Below are positions 23,327 through 34,275 of a DNA stretch of 64,000 nt, piece after piece. Location of the stretch: positions 139,454,642 to 139,518,641 of the forward strand of contig NC_053489.1 of NCBI RefSeq assembly GCF_905171775.1, given 5' to 3'. The notes beneath the pieces are model-generated. The model saw nothing but the letters and a program-made list of their open reading frames with translations. It did no database searches and had not been told where the DNA came from. Source of the DNA: Rana temporaria. Lineage: Eukaryota; Chordata; Amphibia; Anura; Ranidae. The position numbers were made by a program, and so were the translations under genes. The first letter of the stretch is position 1, and every line of letters starts with the position of its first letter.

Positions 23327-23812
23327 TACATTGAAGGAAAAAAGTATTTGATCCCCTGCTGATTTTGTTTTGTTTGCCCACTGACAAAGAAATGATCAGT
23401 CTATAATTTTAATGGTAGGTTTATTTTATCAGTGAGAGACAGAATAACAACAAAAATATCCAGAAAAATGCTTTTCAAAAAAGTTATAAATTGATTTGCA
23501 TTTTAATGAATGAAATAAAGTATTTAATCCCCTATCAATCAGCAAGAATTCTGGCTCCCACGTGTCTTCTGTACAGGTAATGAGCTGAGATTAGGAGCAC
23601 TCTCTTAAAGGGAGTGCTCCTAATCTCAGCTTGTTACCTGTATAAAAGACATCTGTCCACAGAAGTAATCCAACAGATTCCAATCTCTTCACCATGGCCA
23701 AGACCAAAGAGCTGTCCAAGGATGTCAGGGACTAGACTGTAGACCTACACAAAGCTGGAATGGGCTACTTGACCATCGCCAAGCAGTTTGGTGAAAGGGT
23801 GACAACAGTCAG
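23327..23812 (+). mobile_element. Tc1-like transposon, 5' fragment
   Basis: It begins TACATTGAAGGAAAAAAGTA at a TA site, followed by TTTGATCCCCTGCTGATTTTG, a typical Tc1 terminal repeat. A fold-back GAGCACTCTCTTAAAGGGAG lies near 23600. The transposase start follows. The element is cut off near 23810, where GC-rich repeat DNA begins. Confidence 0.8.
23694..23810 (+). pseudogene. Tc1 transposase N-terminal fragment
   Basis: The ATG at 23694 opens MAKTKELSKDVRD, then an in-frame stop, then TVDLHKAGMGYLTIAKQFG and ERVTTV. This is the N-terminal helix-turn-helix of Tc1 transposases. The stop and the truncation make it non-functional. Confidence 0.85.
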
Positions 23813-24470
23813 GGCCTTCTTATTGAGCGGGCACCCCTGGACACGGCCCGGGGGCCCAGAGAGCTCATGGGGCCCCATCAGGGCCATCTACGATCTAGGT
23901 GGATGCAGTACTGGCAAGTTACGGTAGCGTCCCTATGAGGGTGTGCAGCGGCAGCGGCCGGTGGGGGGGTGTGAGGGGTTAGATGACACCAGGAAGAAGC
24001 TGTAATTGGTGCTGTTGAGCACCCCCCCAATCATTGGTAAAGCGGGTTGATTTTCCAGAGAACTTGGCAGCAGCGACCCGACACAGGGGAGAGGCGGGCT
24101 GTGGGTGTATCTTACTCCCCCCATGCTCGCCCCCTCCCCTTTCTTCTGTCAGTCGAGCGTAGACAGAAAGAGTCTCTAATGTGTTTGCAGCTACACCGCC
24201 CACCTTCCTGCCCACTATCCATATTGGCCACAGAGGGCAAATCAGATGACACTGGGGAAGCATCATGGGAAACATAGTCCCGGAAGATAGGCGCTGGGCG
24301 CCACCAGCACCCCTTGCCTTCAGTTGTGAGTGCTCCGAGTCCCTCATCATCGGATCACCTCCCCCCTTAATGTGCCAATCGATCAGCAAATTAGCACTCT
24401 CCCCCTTCTTCCCCTACTCCAGAAGGGCCATGACCCCCCATTTTCTCTGTCAGCTCCTCATCTTCTCTGT
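23813..24470. repeat. GC-rich dispersed repeat flanking a minisatellite
   Basis: It contains AGCATCATGGGAAACATAGT, which resembles GGCATCCTGGGATATATAGT at 34748-34767. Both lie just before a minisatellite, which suggests a shared repeat family. Confidence 0.5.
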
Positions 24471-25305
24471 CAGCTCCTCATCTTCTTTGTCAGACCCCCC
24501 TCCTCTCTGCAAGACCCCCTCCTCTCTGCCAGACCCCCTCCTCTCTGCCAGACCCCCTCCTCTCTGTCAAACCCTCCTCCTCTCTGTCAGAACCCCTCCT
24601 CTCTGTCAGACCCCCCTCCTCTCTGTCAGACCCCCCTCCTCTCTGTCAGACCCCCCTCCTCTCTGTCAGACCTCCCTCCTCTCTGTCAGACCTCCCTCCT
24701 CTCTGTCAGACCTCCCTCCTCTCTGCCAGACCCCCCTTCTCTCTGCCAGACCCTCTTCTCTGTAAGCTCCCCACCTTCTCTGCCAGACCCCCCTCCTCTC
24801 TGCCAGACCCCCCTCCTCTCTGTCAGATCCCCTTCTTCTCTCTGCCAGACCCTCTCCTCTCTGCTAGAACCCCCTCCTCTCTGTCAGACCCCCCTTCCTC
24901 TCTGTCAGACCCCCCTCCTCTCTGTCAGGCCCCCCTCCTCTCTGCCAGACCCCCCTCCTCTCTGTCAGCTCCCCATCTTCTCTGCCAGACCCCTCTCCTC
25001 TCTGCCAAACCCCCCTCCTCTCTGCCAGACCCCCCTCCTCTCTGTCAGATCCCCTTCTCCTCTCTGCCAGACCCTCTCCTCTCTGCTAGACCCCTCTCCT
25101 CTCTGCTAGACCCCCCTCCTCTCTGTCAGACCCCCCTTCCTCTCTGTCAGATCCCCCTCCTCTCTGTCAGGCCCCCCTCCTCTCTGCCAGACCCCCCTCC
25201 TCTCTGTCAGCTCCCCATCTTCTCTGCCAGACCCCTCTCCTCTCTGCCAAACCCCCCTCCTCTCTGCCAAACCCCATCTTCTCTGTCAGCTTCCCATGTG
25301 GCAAC
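24471..25305. repeat. Minisatellite, unit CCTCTCTGTCAGACCCCC (about 18 bp)
   Basis: More than 40 units with small variants (CTCTCTGCCAGACCCCC and similar), plus a repeated higher-order block: GTCAGCTCCCCATCTTCTCT occurs again near 24965 and 25206. Because the unit is a multiple of three, long frames such as PPSSLSDPPPLCQ appear; they are not evidence of a gene. Confidence 0.9.
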
Positions 25306-25517
25306 ATGTGGCAAGTGACAATCCGCAATGTGTGGCAGGTGACTTGGCAAGTGACAATCTGCATCTGGTGACAGGCGACGTGGCAAGTGACACGCTGAGT
25401 CTGGTGACAAGGAACCAGTGGCAAGTGACGCGCTAAATCTGGTCCCGGGAGGGTGGCAAGTGACACGCTGAATCTGGTGACGGGATGGATGGTAAGTGAC
25501 AAGCTGAATCTGGTGAC
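25306..25517. repeat. Tandem repeat, unit GGCAAGTGACACGCTGAATC
   Basis: GTGGCAAGTGACA...CTGGTGAC units of about 28-35 bp repeat six or so times with drift, directly after the previous minisatellite. Confidence 0.8.
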
Positions 25518-27934
25518 TAGAGATGGCCTGGCGGTTCGCCTGGCGGTCGTTTTGAGGCGAACTTTGCTAATTCGCGGTTCGCCGAACAGGCGGACATCTG
25601 GCGATATTCGCGGCGGTCCGCCATTTTACATTGAGAAGAACTTTGACCCATGACACATCCATCAGGTGGTACAGGACAGCCAATTGAGACATTTCAGCAC
25701 ATGGACATACCCCCTATCTTATAAATAGACCTGATCTGGTGGCCATTTTACATTCTGCTGTTTGTCAGTGTAGGGAGAGGTTGCTGTGCTGTGTGGAGCA
25801 GGGACAGGCTATAGTACTAGTGACACAAATCGTTAGCTACCAGGTCCACAAAAGTCCTTTTAAGGACTGGTATAGGTGTACTATTGTTTGGTGTGCAGTA
25901 TATAGGGGTGTAATACACTTACAATATACTTTTTGTCAGTGTAAGGAGAGGTTGCTGTGTGTGGAGCAGGGACAGACTGTAGTGACACAAATCGTTACCT
26001 AACAGGTCCACAAAAGTCCTTTTAAGGCCTGGTATAGGTGTACTATTGTTTGGTGTCCAGTATATAGGGGTGTAATATACTTATAATATACTTTATACGA
26101 CAAATTGAAGCGGGGTGTTATATACCTTCTTCCACATATACTGCGCTTCTCTAGAGACTTTTGTCAGAGGGTCATTTAAAAAATGACAGGCAGAGGAAGA
26201 GACAGGCCCTTCCGCAGGGGTGGTAGGGGTAGGGCAGGAGCACCAGGCCAGAGCCAAAGTGGGAAGTGGCACAAGGTGCGTTCGATTACGTCAAATGATG
26301 CAGCAGACTTGGTTGAGTGGCTCACCACCAACATCACCACCCTCCGCTTGAGTCACAGGAATTATTTTCCGATCCATCAGAAGACATTTCCGATGCGCAG
26401 CCATTCTTGGCATTGGATCAGAAAGAGGAGGTAGCAACAGCCGCCACTCAGCAGTCTGACGACAGTACCCAGATCAGCCCAAGGAGGTTGGTCCCTGCTG
26501 TTGCTGCCTACTCTGATATCTCTACTGTTAGTGATGGGGAAGGTGACGTCGATGATGACGTGTCTACAGACGTCATGTGGGTGCCCACAAGAGAGGAAGA
26601 GGAGGGGAGTTCAGAGGGAGAGATGGACCAGCAAATAGGGAGGAGAAGCAGGCCGAACTTACATTGCACTGGAGGGACAAACCAGACTGCTAATGTATCA
26701 GGAGCGAGCCATCAACCATGTACGGTCACATCTGGCGCTCCCAGGACGCCGAACCCATGGCTCCGCAGTGTGGACTTTTTTTAACGTGTCCGCTGCTGAC
26801 AATAGTGTTGTCATCTGCAGCCTTTGCAGTCAACGCATAAGTCGCGGTAAGCCCAACAGTCACCTAGGGATGACCGCCTTAAGAAGGCACCTGGCCTCCC
26901 ATCACCGAGCCCAGTGGGAGCAACGCCATCAGAACCCACAAAGCCACACTCCAGGCTCTCACCGTCCAGCCTCTTCTCCTTCTCCTTCTCCTTCCCCTCT
27001 ATGCTCCCAATTGTCCTCCACTCCACCTTCTATAATGCCTTCCTCACGTTTTTCTGCAAAAAGGCAGGCTTCCGTGGCCCAAATGTTCGATCGTAAAAAA
27101 ACGATGACGCCGTATAACCCTCTTGCCCAACGGTTGACCGCTGGCTTGTCGGAACTGATAGCCCGCCAACTACTGCCATATAAACTGGTGGAGTCAGAGG
27201 CTTTTTGTGGCCATTGGAACACCACAATGGAAGGTCCCAGGTCCCAGGACTAGCTCACGATAATGTTGACTACCTCACATTTCTAAAAATGAATGAGGCA
27301 TGGATCTCGGAGGAATTCAACACATGTGACCAGTAGACCATGTTTGATTCAAATTCCTCATGACAGGCCACAAATATCCGCCACCAGCCATAACAATTCA
27401 TGGTCCCTGTCTTAGGTAAATACAGGGGCATAAAAGGCCTTTTATGTCCGCTGAATGCCTACATTTTGGGGCCTGCACTTATTTATCCTGTGAATGCCTA
27501 ATGTACCTCCAGCCACAGAATACAAAGCTGTTTGCTGTCAGGTGAATGCCTGTGGGCTAATTTTTGGGGCCTGTACTGGCCGACACTTACTTCTGTATCC
27601 GGTGAATAGCTTAATGTACCTCCAGCCACAGAATACAAAGTTGTTTGCTGTCAGGTGAACGCCTGTCGGCTAATTTTTGGGGCCTGTAATGGCCGACACT
27701 TACTTCTGTATCCGGTTTTTCACTTAATACTTCTGGTAGGTCAGTGTCCATGTTGTGGGACTATTTGTGCACAGCTAGTAAGTATTTTGTGGCTGTAAAT
27801 ATGACCTGCAGGTTTTTAATGTTCGCCTGCCATTAAAGTCAATGGGGCCCACTGCGAACTTGTGGTTCGCAAACATTTGAGAAAGTTTGCGGTTAGCGTT
27901 CGCAAACCTACCGTCAGATGTTCGTCCATCACTA
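25518..27934 (+). mobile_element. hAT-like transposon, decayed
   Basis: The left end TAGAGATGGCCTGGCGGTTC and the right end GATGTTCGTCCATCACTA are imperfect inverted repeats of the TAGNGATGNNCGAAC type. A matching 8-bp duplication is no longer visible. It encodes a BED-type zinc finger protein relic. About 190 bp of leader (TGTCAGTGTAGGGAGAGGTTG onward) is tandemly duplicated at about 25756-25940 and 25933-26095. A repeated block around TGAATGCCTGTGGGCTAATT lies at 27480-27720. Confidence 0.7.
26183..27253 (+). pseudogene. hAT transposase N-terminal part with BED zinc finger, frameshifted
   Basis: The ATG at 26183 opens MTGRGRDRPFRRGGRGRAG, an arginine/glycine-rich start. The frame shifts near 26340, giving SDPSEDISDAQPFLALDQ and an acidic stretch, and shifts again near 26700-26760. 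The last frame gives VWTFFNVSAADNSVVICSLC and then TALRRHLASHH, a BED zinc finger (CxxC, HxxxHH). It is followed by a serine/proline linker and QASVAQMFDRKKTMTPYNP, as in hAT transposases. The catalytic and dimerisation parts are missing after about 27230. The protein is inactive; a full copy elsewhere would be needed to mobilise the element. Confidence 0.75.
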
Positions 27935-28091
27935 ATTGTAAGTTCATGTTAATGTTTTACATTTATAACTTCCTTCCCCTAATCCCTTCCCATCCAGTTT
28001 TTTGAGGTTCAGGTACTGGTCCACAGGACTGAGGCCCAATTTTTTTTTCTTCAGACACTGGGGACAGTGTCTTATTGCAGTGGGGAGAGTG

Positions 28092-28688
28092 TGTAGCGCC
28101 CTGCTCCTGATGACCAGGCGCTATGTTTAAATTTAGTGATGTCTGGAATGGTAGTTAGCTCAGATTTTGGGATGATTAAGACTAAATCAGCCTCTGTTTT
28201 CTGTGTTTGAAGGAATTCCCACTGTTGCCTGTAGGTGGCGTTACCACCCCAGGCCAATGTTGGAATACAAGCAGGCCAGAGTGTATTGAGTGCTTTCCCT
28301 GGGAACAGCCCAGTGGGAGTGGTCTCCCCGCTGGGCATGCTGGGGAAGAGTACTTTAGGGGGCATACGCCATTTTTGGGGGCTCTTTGCCTCGTGGCCCT
28401 CCTGGCTCGAGGTATGTGATGGTTGATTTTTACACTCGGAGGAAAGTGCTGAGTGTGACTTTTGAAGCTTAAAAACTCACCAGTGATCTGCATCAAGTGC
28501 CTGAACCTTCCCCTGACCCTCCATCCCTCTACCCGTGTAAGTTTGTGTGAAATAAAGCTTAACAAAAAGGATTTGCAACTTGTGTGGACATTGAGGTTTC
28601 TATAGACTCTCATCCCCTAGACAACAAAAGGTGAGGTAACGTGCAGGCCCAAATCTAAACCAACAGCTCCTTCGGGGGTAGTGCTACA
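28092..28688 (+). repeat. Possible solo LTR (TGTAGC...GCTACA)
   Basis: The segment is 597 bp, starts TGTAGCGCCCTG and ends GGTAGTGCTACA. It has a polyadenylation-like GAAATAAAGC near 28549. No matching 5-bp duplication is visible, and the orientation rests on the AATAAA only. It could equally be another kind of terminal repeat. Confidence 0.35.
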
Positions 28689-28923
28689 CATGCAAGAGTG
28701 CGTGCTTAGCTGAAAAAAAACCTCCTCCTCTCCTGAAGACTCCTGGGATGTATGATATCATTTGCCGAGGCCTGGAAGACAGTAAATAACTGAAGAAATG
28801 TTAAAAAAAAAAACACAGTTTAAAACATGTATATATAATATACTTTACTATCTATTTACTAATGCTAGTAGCATATGGATTCTAAATAGTCAATGTTCAT
28901 TGACAGAATGAAATTCTGCTTAA

Positions 28924-29128
28924 GGCCACTTTCACACTGAGGTGCTTCTAAGCTTTTGAAAAACTTTCCATTCATTTTAATGAAGAGGGGAGTTTTTCAC
29001 AGCCTTGCCAGCACACAGCCCCAGCGTGAAAGCATTCATTGATTTTAATGGAAATAGGTTTTCGTGAGCTTTTTAGGCGGTGTTTTTAGCGTGTAAGCAC
29101 CTGAAAAGCGCCTCAGTGTGAAAGTGGT
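28924..29128. mobile_element. MITE, GGCCACTTTCACACTGAGG family
   Basis: Ends GGCCACTTTCACACTGAGG and CCTCAGTGTGAAAGTGGTC are inverted, with TTA on either side (one base apart on the left). It is related to the larger copies at 53382-53756 and 56939-57343. Confidence 0.75.
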
Positions 29129-29658
29129 CTTAGCTAAACAAGTTAAAGCTAGAAGTACACCTGCTCAAGTTTTCTAGTTCTCATGTTGAATTGTTCCCAG
29201 GATTTGATTTTTTTATGGTTAAACACAGGTTGATAAAGTTATAAAACAGGTTTAGTTACTGGCCACAGTTTGAATACTCCTATTTCAGTAAATGTTGTGA
29301 CTGCATGAGCTGGATTTATTTGGAGAGGCCGTAATTACATATCACATTAATTGTATGCAATACCATCTATTGGATTCCTAGTTTACGCATGTTACATACA
29401 TTTATAAAAAAAACAACAAAGAAACAAACAAACATATAGTAATAGTAAGCAGCAGCTGGTTTAGAGAACAACTGCAATCATGTCTTTTGGAACTCTATCA
29501 GTAGATTACTTTTGGGTAGTAAATAGATCATTAGAGCATCTGTATCTAGAAGAGTAAAAAGGTTTGGTAAATGAAAGCGCACAGGCACCACCTGCTGATG
29601 AGTCTGTAGTATTGCACTCTACATTCACAATGGCACACTGTAAGCTGGAGATAAACGC
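29129..29658. other. No supported gene
   Basis: AT-rich unique sequence with no frame of note. Confidence 0.4.
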
Positions 29659-30051
29659 ATAGCTCACAACTGTCCCTGATTTGGAAGCAATGTCCCTCTG
29701 TCCCTCTTTCCTCCTCATTTGTCCCTTATTTTGGTCTGATCTATATAGTTGTATATAAAATTATATATTATTATTATATAAAAAACTTTTTACCTTTCAA
29801 ATAGTGTTTCCCAGTGTTAAACCTTTCATCCAATTTCTAATTTGTATATTTAAAAAGCCAGTGAAAAGGTAGTAAATAGTAGTGGTAAAACATTAAAAAA
29901 CAAAACAAAAAAAAACAGGACTTGTGGGTTTAACTAATATTTTTTTTGCATAACCCTCCTTTGAGGGGGTGTGACAGGGGGTGTGTCATATGCCTACACA
30001 CTTTTGCTAATAGGTGTCCCTCGTTCCCACCTCACAAATATGGGAGGTATG
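29659..30051. repeat. Dispersed element with CATA.CTC.CAACTGTCCC ends, copy 1
   Basis: It opens CATAGCTCACAACTGTCCCT and closes with ATATGGGAGGTATG. It shares GGTGTGACAGGGGGTGTGTC, GGTGTCCCTCGTTCCCACCT and TGTCCCTCTGTCCCTC with the inverted copy at 37299-37655. Confidence 0.7.
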
Positions 30052-30851
30052 TAAATGGGCAGGGTTCCCCATAGGCTGGTCATCATTATTTGGCCCCTTG
30101 TTTTCAGTACATGGATACAGCATGGGTGGGATCAACCACTGGTCAAAACGAGCAATGTGCTTAGCCCCCCCCCCCCCCCCAAGGTTAAGGAGACACCCCA
30201 GAGTTTTTCCCCTAGCTACCATGCCCTTAAAGTAGAACTAAAGGCAATAGAATAGAACACCTGTCAGGTTTTTTTTGCAGTCTGTGTCCCCGTTAGGGAG
30301 CGTCACGCTCTATTTGTCATGTTTACCATCAGAGCTTTTTTTCTCAGAAAATAGGTGCAGGAACTCAACCACGACCCCGTTCAGATTTCACGAACAGTAG
30401 AAGGGTCTTAAAGGGGCATTAAATACCAGGATTGCATTACATACAGAGTGCAGAGTTCAGGGGGGTTACACACAGAGTGCAGAGCTGTCACTTGTAAACA
30501 CAGAAACTGGACTTCTGTGTTTACAAGTGATTTTGGTGAGCAGGCACCAAAGGGTCTGAGCCAAAGGTGGTGGAACTCAGTTCCCCCAAGTTCCCCCTGA
30601 AAAAAAGCCCTGTTTACCATTATCATTGAAAGTGCAAGTAATAGAAAATCCCAAATTTTGGGCTGTCCCCAGAAAGGTAATAGAGGAGAAATCTTTAAAT
30701 GGAGACACTAGTTTTGGTGACCCAGGAGTCCCCAAGAGATTCCCTTAATTTGCAGGGATTTTCTCTCACTTCCTGTTTTGGCTATGGTAAATCTCCCTAA
30801 TGGAACAAAAAGGGCAAAAATAAACATTATCAGGGTTATAAATCTCCCTTA
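30052..30851. other. No supported gene
   Basis: Contains a C14 run at 30167-30180 and a short inverted pair, CACAGAAACTGGACTTCTGTG, near 30500. Nothing else was recognised. Confidence 0.4.
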
Positions 30852-31245
30852 TGCCGCGTACACACGACTGTTTTTTCCGTCGCAATAAACTCAGATGGGT
30901 TTTTCTGATGGAAATCCGTTCAAGCTGTCTTGCATACACACAGACACACTAAATTCCGAACGTCAAAAACACGGTGACGTACAACACTACGACGAGCCTA
31001 GAAAAATTAAGTTCAATGCTTCCGAGCCTGCGTCGAATTGTTTCCGAGCATGTGTGTTTTTTTCTCCGTCGGAATTCCATACAGACGAACCGAATTTCCG
31101 TTTTTTTTTTCTCTTTGTTCTCTTTCTAAGTCCGTCGGAATCTCCGACAGAAAAAGTCAGATGGGGCATACACACGGTCAAAATATCCAATGAAAAAATT
31201 CCGTCTGACTTTTCCATCAGAAATTCCGTCCGTGTGTATGCAGCA
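30852..31245. mobile_element. MITE, TGCCGCGTACACACGAC family, TTA target duplication
   Basis: Ends TGCCGCGTACACACGAC and TCCGTGTGTATGCAGCA are inverted and flanked by TTA (30849-30851, 31246-31248). Subterminal TTTCTGATGGAAATCCG pairs with GGAATCTCCGACAGAAA-like sequence. Confidence 0.75.
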
Positions 31246-31283
31246 TTACTCTATCCAAAATGAAAAAGCGAGAATTGTTAAAG

Positions 31284-32180
31284 TCATAAAGTGGTTGTAA
31301 ACCCATTTTTATAACTTTATTCTACAGGCTTACCTGTAGCTACCCTGGATATCTCCTAAACCTGCACAGTTTCAGGCCCCATACACACCATAGAATCTAT
31401 CCGCAGATAAATCCCATCAAATGGGTTTCTGCGGATAGATCCTATGGTGTGTACACGCCAGCGGATATTTATCCGCGGATAAATCTCCCCTGGGATGGAT
31501 TTCCAGCAGATGGATATTCGCTGACATGCAGAACAAATCCATCTGCTGGAATCCATCCCAACGGATGGATCCGCTCGTCTGTACAGACTCACCGGATCCA
31601 TCCGTCCAAAGGGATTCCCCGCACGCGTCGTAATGATTTGACGCATGCGTGGAATTCCTTATATGACAGCGTCGCACCCGTCGCCGCGTCATAATCGCGG
31701 CGACGGCGCGACACGTCATCGCCAGGGGATTTCCGCGCGGATTTCAATGCGATGGTGTGTACACGCCATCGCATAGAAATCTGCTGAAATCCTCGAGAGG
31801 ATTTATCCGCGGATACGGTCCGCTGGACCGTATCCGCGGATAAATCCTCTCGTGTGTATGGGGCCTCAGAGTTATCCCCCTGTGTCTGCATGTGCCAAAG
31901 TGATCGGCACATGCGCACTGAAGCAATGGCACGTCATGCCGTTGCTTCAGTTAGATGTGCCTTTACCGGCAGCTCCCTCGCGCATGCGCGGGAGTGACCT
32001 CATCAAGGCTCCGGCCAATCACAGCGCTGGAGCCGCGATACTCGGAAGTAAGCTCTGGGAGAGATGGGGGGGTCGAGGATGGCTTAGATCTAAAGAAAGT
32101 AAAACATAATGAGCTAGTATGCTATGCATACTAGCTCATTATGCCTTTGTGTTGCATTTTTTTTTTTAAGGGTTTACAAC
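31284..32180. mobile_element. MITE with AAGTGGTTGTAAACCC end, interrupted and truncated
   Basis: The left end reads TAAAGTGGTTGTAAACCC. The right end breaks at GGGTTTACAAC where a hAT-type end begins. The hairpin ATGAGCTAGTATGC/GCATACTAGCTCAT (32109-32141) also occurs at 49461-49492 in a related element. It contains GCGCATGCGCG at 31980-31990. Confidence 0.6.
31375..31865. mobile_element. MITE, GGCCCCATACACACC family, TCA target duplication
   Basis: Ends GGCCCCATACACACCATAG and CTCGTGTGTATGGGGCC are inverted. TCA lies on both sides (31372-31374, 31866-31868). Internal inverted blocks include ATTTATCCGCGGATAAATC-like stems. Nested in the element at 31284-32180. Confidence 0.8.
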
Positions 32181-32520
32181 TAGGGTTGAGCGAACCCGAA
32201 CTGTAAAGTTCAGGTTCGTACCGGACTTTTGGGTTTTTGGTACCCGGACCCGAACCCAAACAATTTCCTGTAAGTTCTAGTTCGGTGTACGGCAATGTAA
32301 TGGCGCGCTGCAGGGCAGCCAATCACCATTTGTTTTACTTGTGTGACCTAGAAGCCATCACAGCCATGCCTACTAATGGCATGGCTGTGATTGGCCAGTG
32401 CAGCATGTGACCCAGCATGTGGCCCAGCCTCTATATAAGCTAGAGGCACATAGCACAGCACGTCACTCTGCTTTAGATAGGGTAGGGAAAGGCTGCTGTT
32501 GCTCTGAGGGAGAGAATTAG
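32181..32520 (+). mobile_element. hAT-type element, 5' end only (TAGGGTTGAGCGAACC)
   Basis: It starts TAGGGTTGAGCGAACCCGAA, resembling the end at 25518. It has the inverted pair AGCCATCACAGCCATGCC / GGCATGGCTGTGATTGGC near 32352-32395. No 3' end is seen before other repeat DNA at about 32520. Confidence 0.6.
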
Positions 32521-32687
32521 ATACTGTACCTGTTGCCGAGAATGTGTTTCCAGCACGACAGCATTGCGCTGATTCTCGGCGACAGGGTGCCGACATCTCG
32601 CACTCGCTGGAAGATCCCCGTTTTATTTGACGTTTTTCAAAACGTCGTTTTTTTTCATCACATAAAGTGATGGTGTGTACGCGGCAT
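32521..32687. repeat. MITE 3' remnant with GGTGTGTACGCGGCATTA end
   Basis: The last 45 bases match the remnant at 675-720. Inside, GTTGCCGAGAATGTG and GATTCTCGGCGACAGG are inverted. Confidence 0.55.
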
Positions 32688-32901
32688 TAGTGCCTTTCAC
32701 TTTTAAACATTTTCTTTGATACCTGAAAATAATTTAGGGTTCCTTTAGCTTTTGAAAAAACAGATTGGCCATCAACTTGAATGCCAAATGTTTAGGTATC
32801 ACAATAGACACCATTGAAAGGGAGTTCAGACTTCCTTTGGAAAAAGTGGAGAGGTTGAAAAGTACTCTTACACGGAACGTTGTTCAACTTCTCCTGAACG
32901 A

Positions 32902-33545
32902 TTAAGGCTTCATGTACACGGGACGTTTTTACAACTGCTCCTGAACGATTTAACTTGACAGATAGTAACCCACATTTAAAACGTCCATCTTGCCACGTTT
33001 ACATGCCACGTTTAGCAGCGTTTTGCCTCGTTGGCGTTTAGAAGCGCTTCGGGCCAGTTCACACCAGACGCAGTTCCGTTCAGTTCTGTGTGCATTTTTT
33101 TCTGCACTAAAAATGCATGCATAGTGTTTTCCATGTATTCCAATGGCTCTAGTTCTCACCATGCAGTCAGTTTCCGGTCAGTTTCTGGTGCAGAAACTGA
33201 CCGGAAACTGAACGGAACTGACTGTGTTGGTGCAGAAAAAACGGAACTGCATAGAACTGCATCTGGTGTGAACTGGCACTTAAAAAAAAAAAAAAGAAAA
33301 AAACGCCTATAAACTAAACGTGGGTTACCGCGTTTGGTGTCTGAAACTTGGAAATCTTCGGTATCTGAACCCATTTTTTGCTTTCAAAGAAACGCTGTTA
33401 AACACAACTGCCTAAAAACAGCAATAAACGAGACTGTGTACAGGGTCACATAGGATAACATTGAATGAGTTCAGGGGCACTTGAAAAAAGCGCCCAACTG
33501 CCTCTGAACGTACGTTTAGCAGCGTCCTGTGTACAAGGGGCCTTA
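32902..33545. mobile_element. MITE, AAGGCTTCATGTACACGGGACG type, with a nested MITE
   Basis: The left end GGCTTCATGTACACGGGACG and the right end CGTCCTGTGTACAAGGGGCC are inverted, and TTAA follows. A second MITE is nested at about 33050-33282, with ends CCAGTTCACACCAGACGCAG and CATCTGGTGTGAACTGGC. Confidence 0.65.
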
Positions 33546-33945
33546 ACTTGATAGCTAGAAACCAGTGTCCAAAAACGGGCATTTAGCCGTGTTTACATGC
33601 CATGTTTACCCGTGTTTGCGTCTAGAAGCATTTAAAAAAATAATTAAATTACCAAAAATGAAAAAGGCCTATATATGAAACGCAGCTAAATGCGGTTTAC
33701 CGCGTTTAGCTGCGTTTGGCATCTGAAACGGAAACTTCGGCATTTGAGCTAATTTTTTTTGCCTTAAAAAAAAAGGCCTATAAATGCAACTGCCTAAAAA
33801 CGACAGTAAACAAACCTGTGTACATGTACACATAATAAGATAATAAGATAAGATAACATTGAATGAGTTCAGGGGCAGTTGGACACTTTTTGTGTCCAAC
33901 TGCCTCTGAACGTCCGTTTAGCAGCAGCAGTGTACATGTGGCCTA
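33546..33945. repeat. Second copy of the TGTACACGGGACG-type MITE
   Basis: CTTGATAGCTAGAAACCAGTG mirrors the left copy's TTGACAGATAGTAACCCACA. The right end GTCCGTTTAGCAGC...GTGTACATGTGGCCTAAT matches the right end of the neighbour at 33502-33545. The two copies are adjacent in the same orientation. Confidence 0.6.
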
Positions 33946-34275
33946 ATAAGGAGAAAGAAGATTTTATTAAAAGAAATGCAGTCATTACTTGGTCTTTTGG
34001 CATTTGCTACTTTAGGTTTACCAGTAGGGTTTTTTTTTTCAGATGCATCTATTTGGCAATTGCAGGTCTTAAAAGCCCCCTTTCACACATTAGATTAACC
34101 ACAGAATTAAAGGAAGATATGCTGGTTTGATTAAATTTCCTGGTTCATTTCAACGGAAGAGCATTGTGGCAGGATGACTTCACTTTGGATAGAGACTTTT
34201 GCTTGTCTACTGACACAGCAGGCTTAGTTGGATTTGCGGCTATTTGGGGCACGCGTTGGTGTGTGGATTCAGCCA

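Larger units (their letters stand above)
32786..34275 (+). pseudogene. Ngaro/DIRS-like RT-RNase H relic, split by MITEs
   Basis: 32786-32902 reads KCLGITIDTIEREFRLPLEK and VERLKSTL, the end of a reverse transcriptase of the tyrosine-recombinase retrotransposon type. MITEs occupy 32902-33945. After them come EMQSLLGLLAFATLGLPVG (from 33973), FRCIYLAIAGLKSPLSHIRL (about 34038), FLVHFNGRALWQDDF and LSTDTAGLVGFAAIWGTRW (to 34260). The last is an RNase H motif with its D conserved. Frameshifts and a stop (LV*) show it is dead. The order fits Ngaro/DIRS polyproteins; which of the two is not certain. Confidence 0.7.

Noticed and set aside
24265..25109. Long open frames (166 and 259 codons) rich in PPSSLSDPPPLCQ
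   Set aside because: They follow an 18-bp tandem unit, a multiple of three, so they stay open by construction and have no gene context.
26183..26434. Arginine/glycine-rich protein as an independent RNA-binding gene
   Set aside because: It is the N-terminus of the frameshifted hAT transposase between hAT-type ends.
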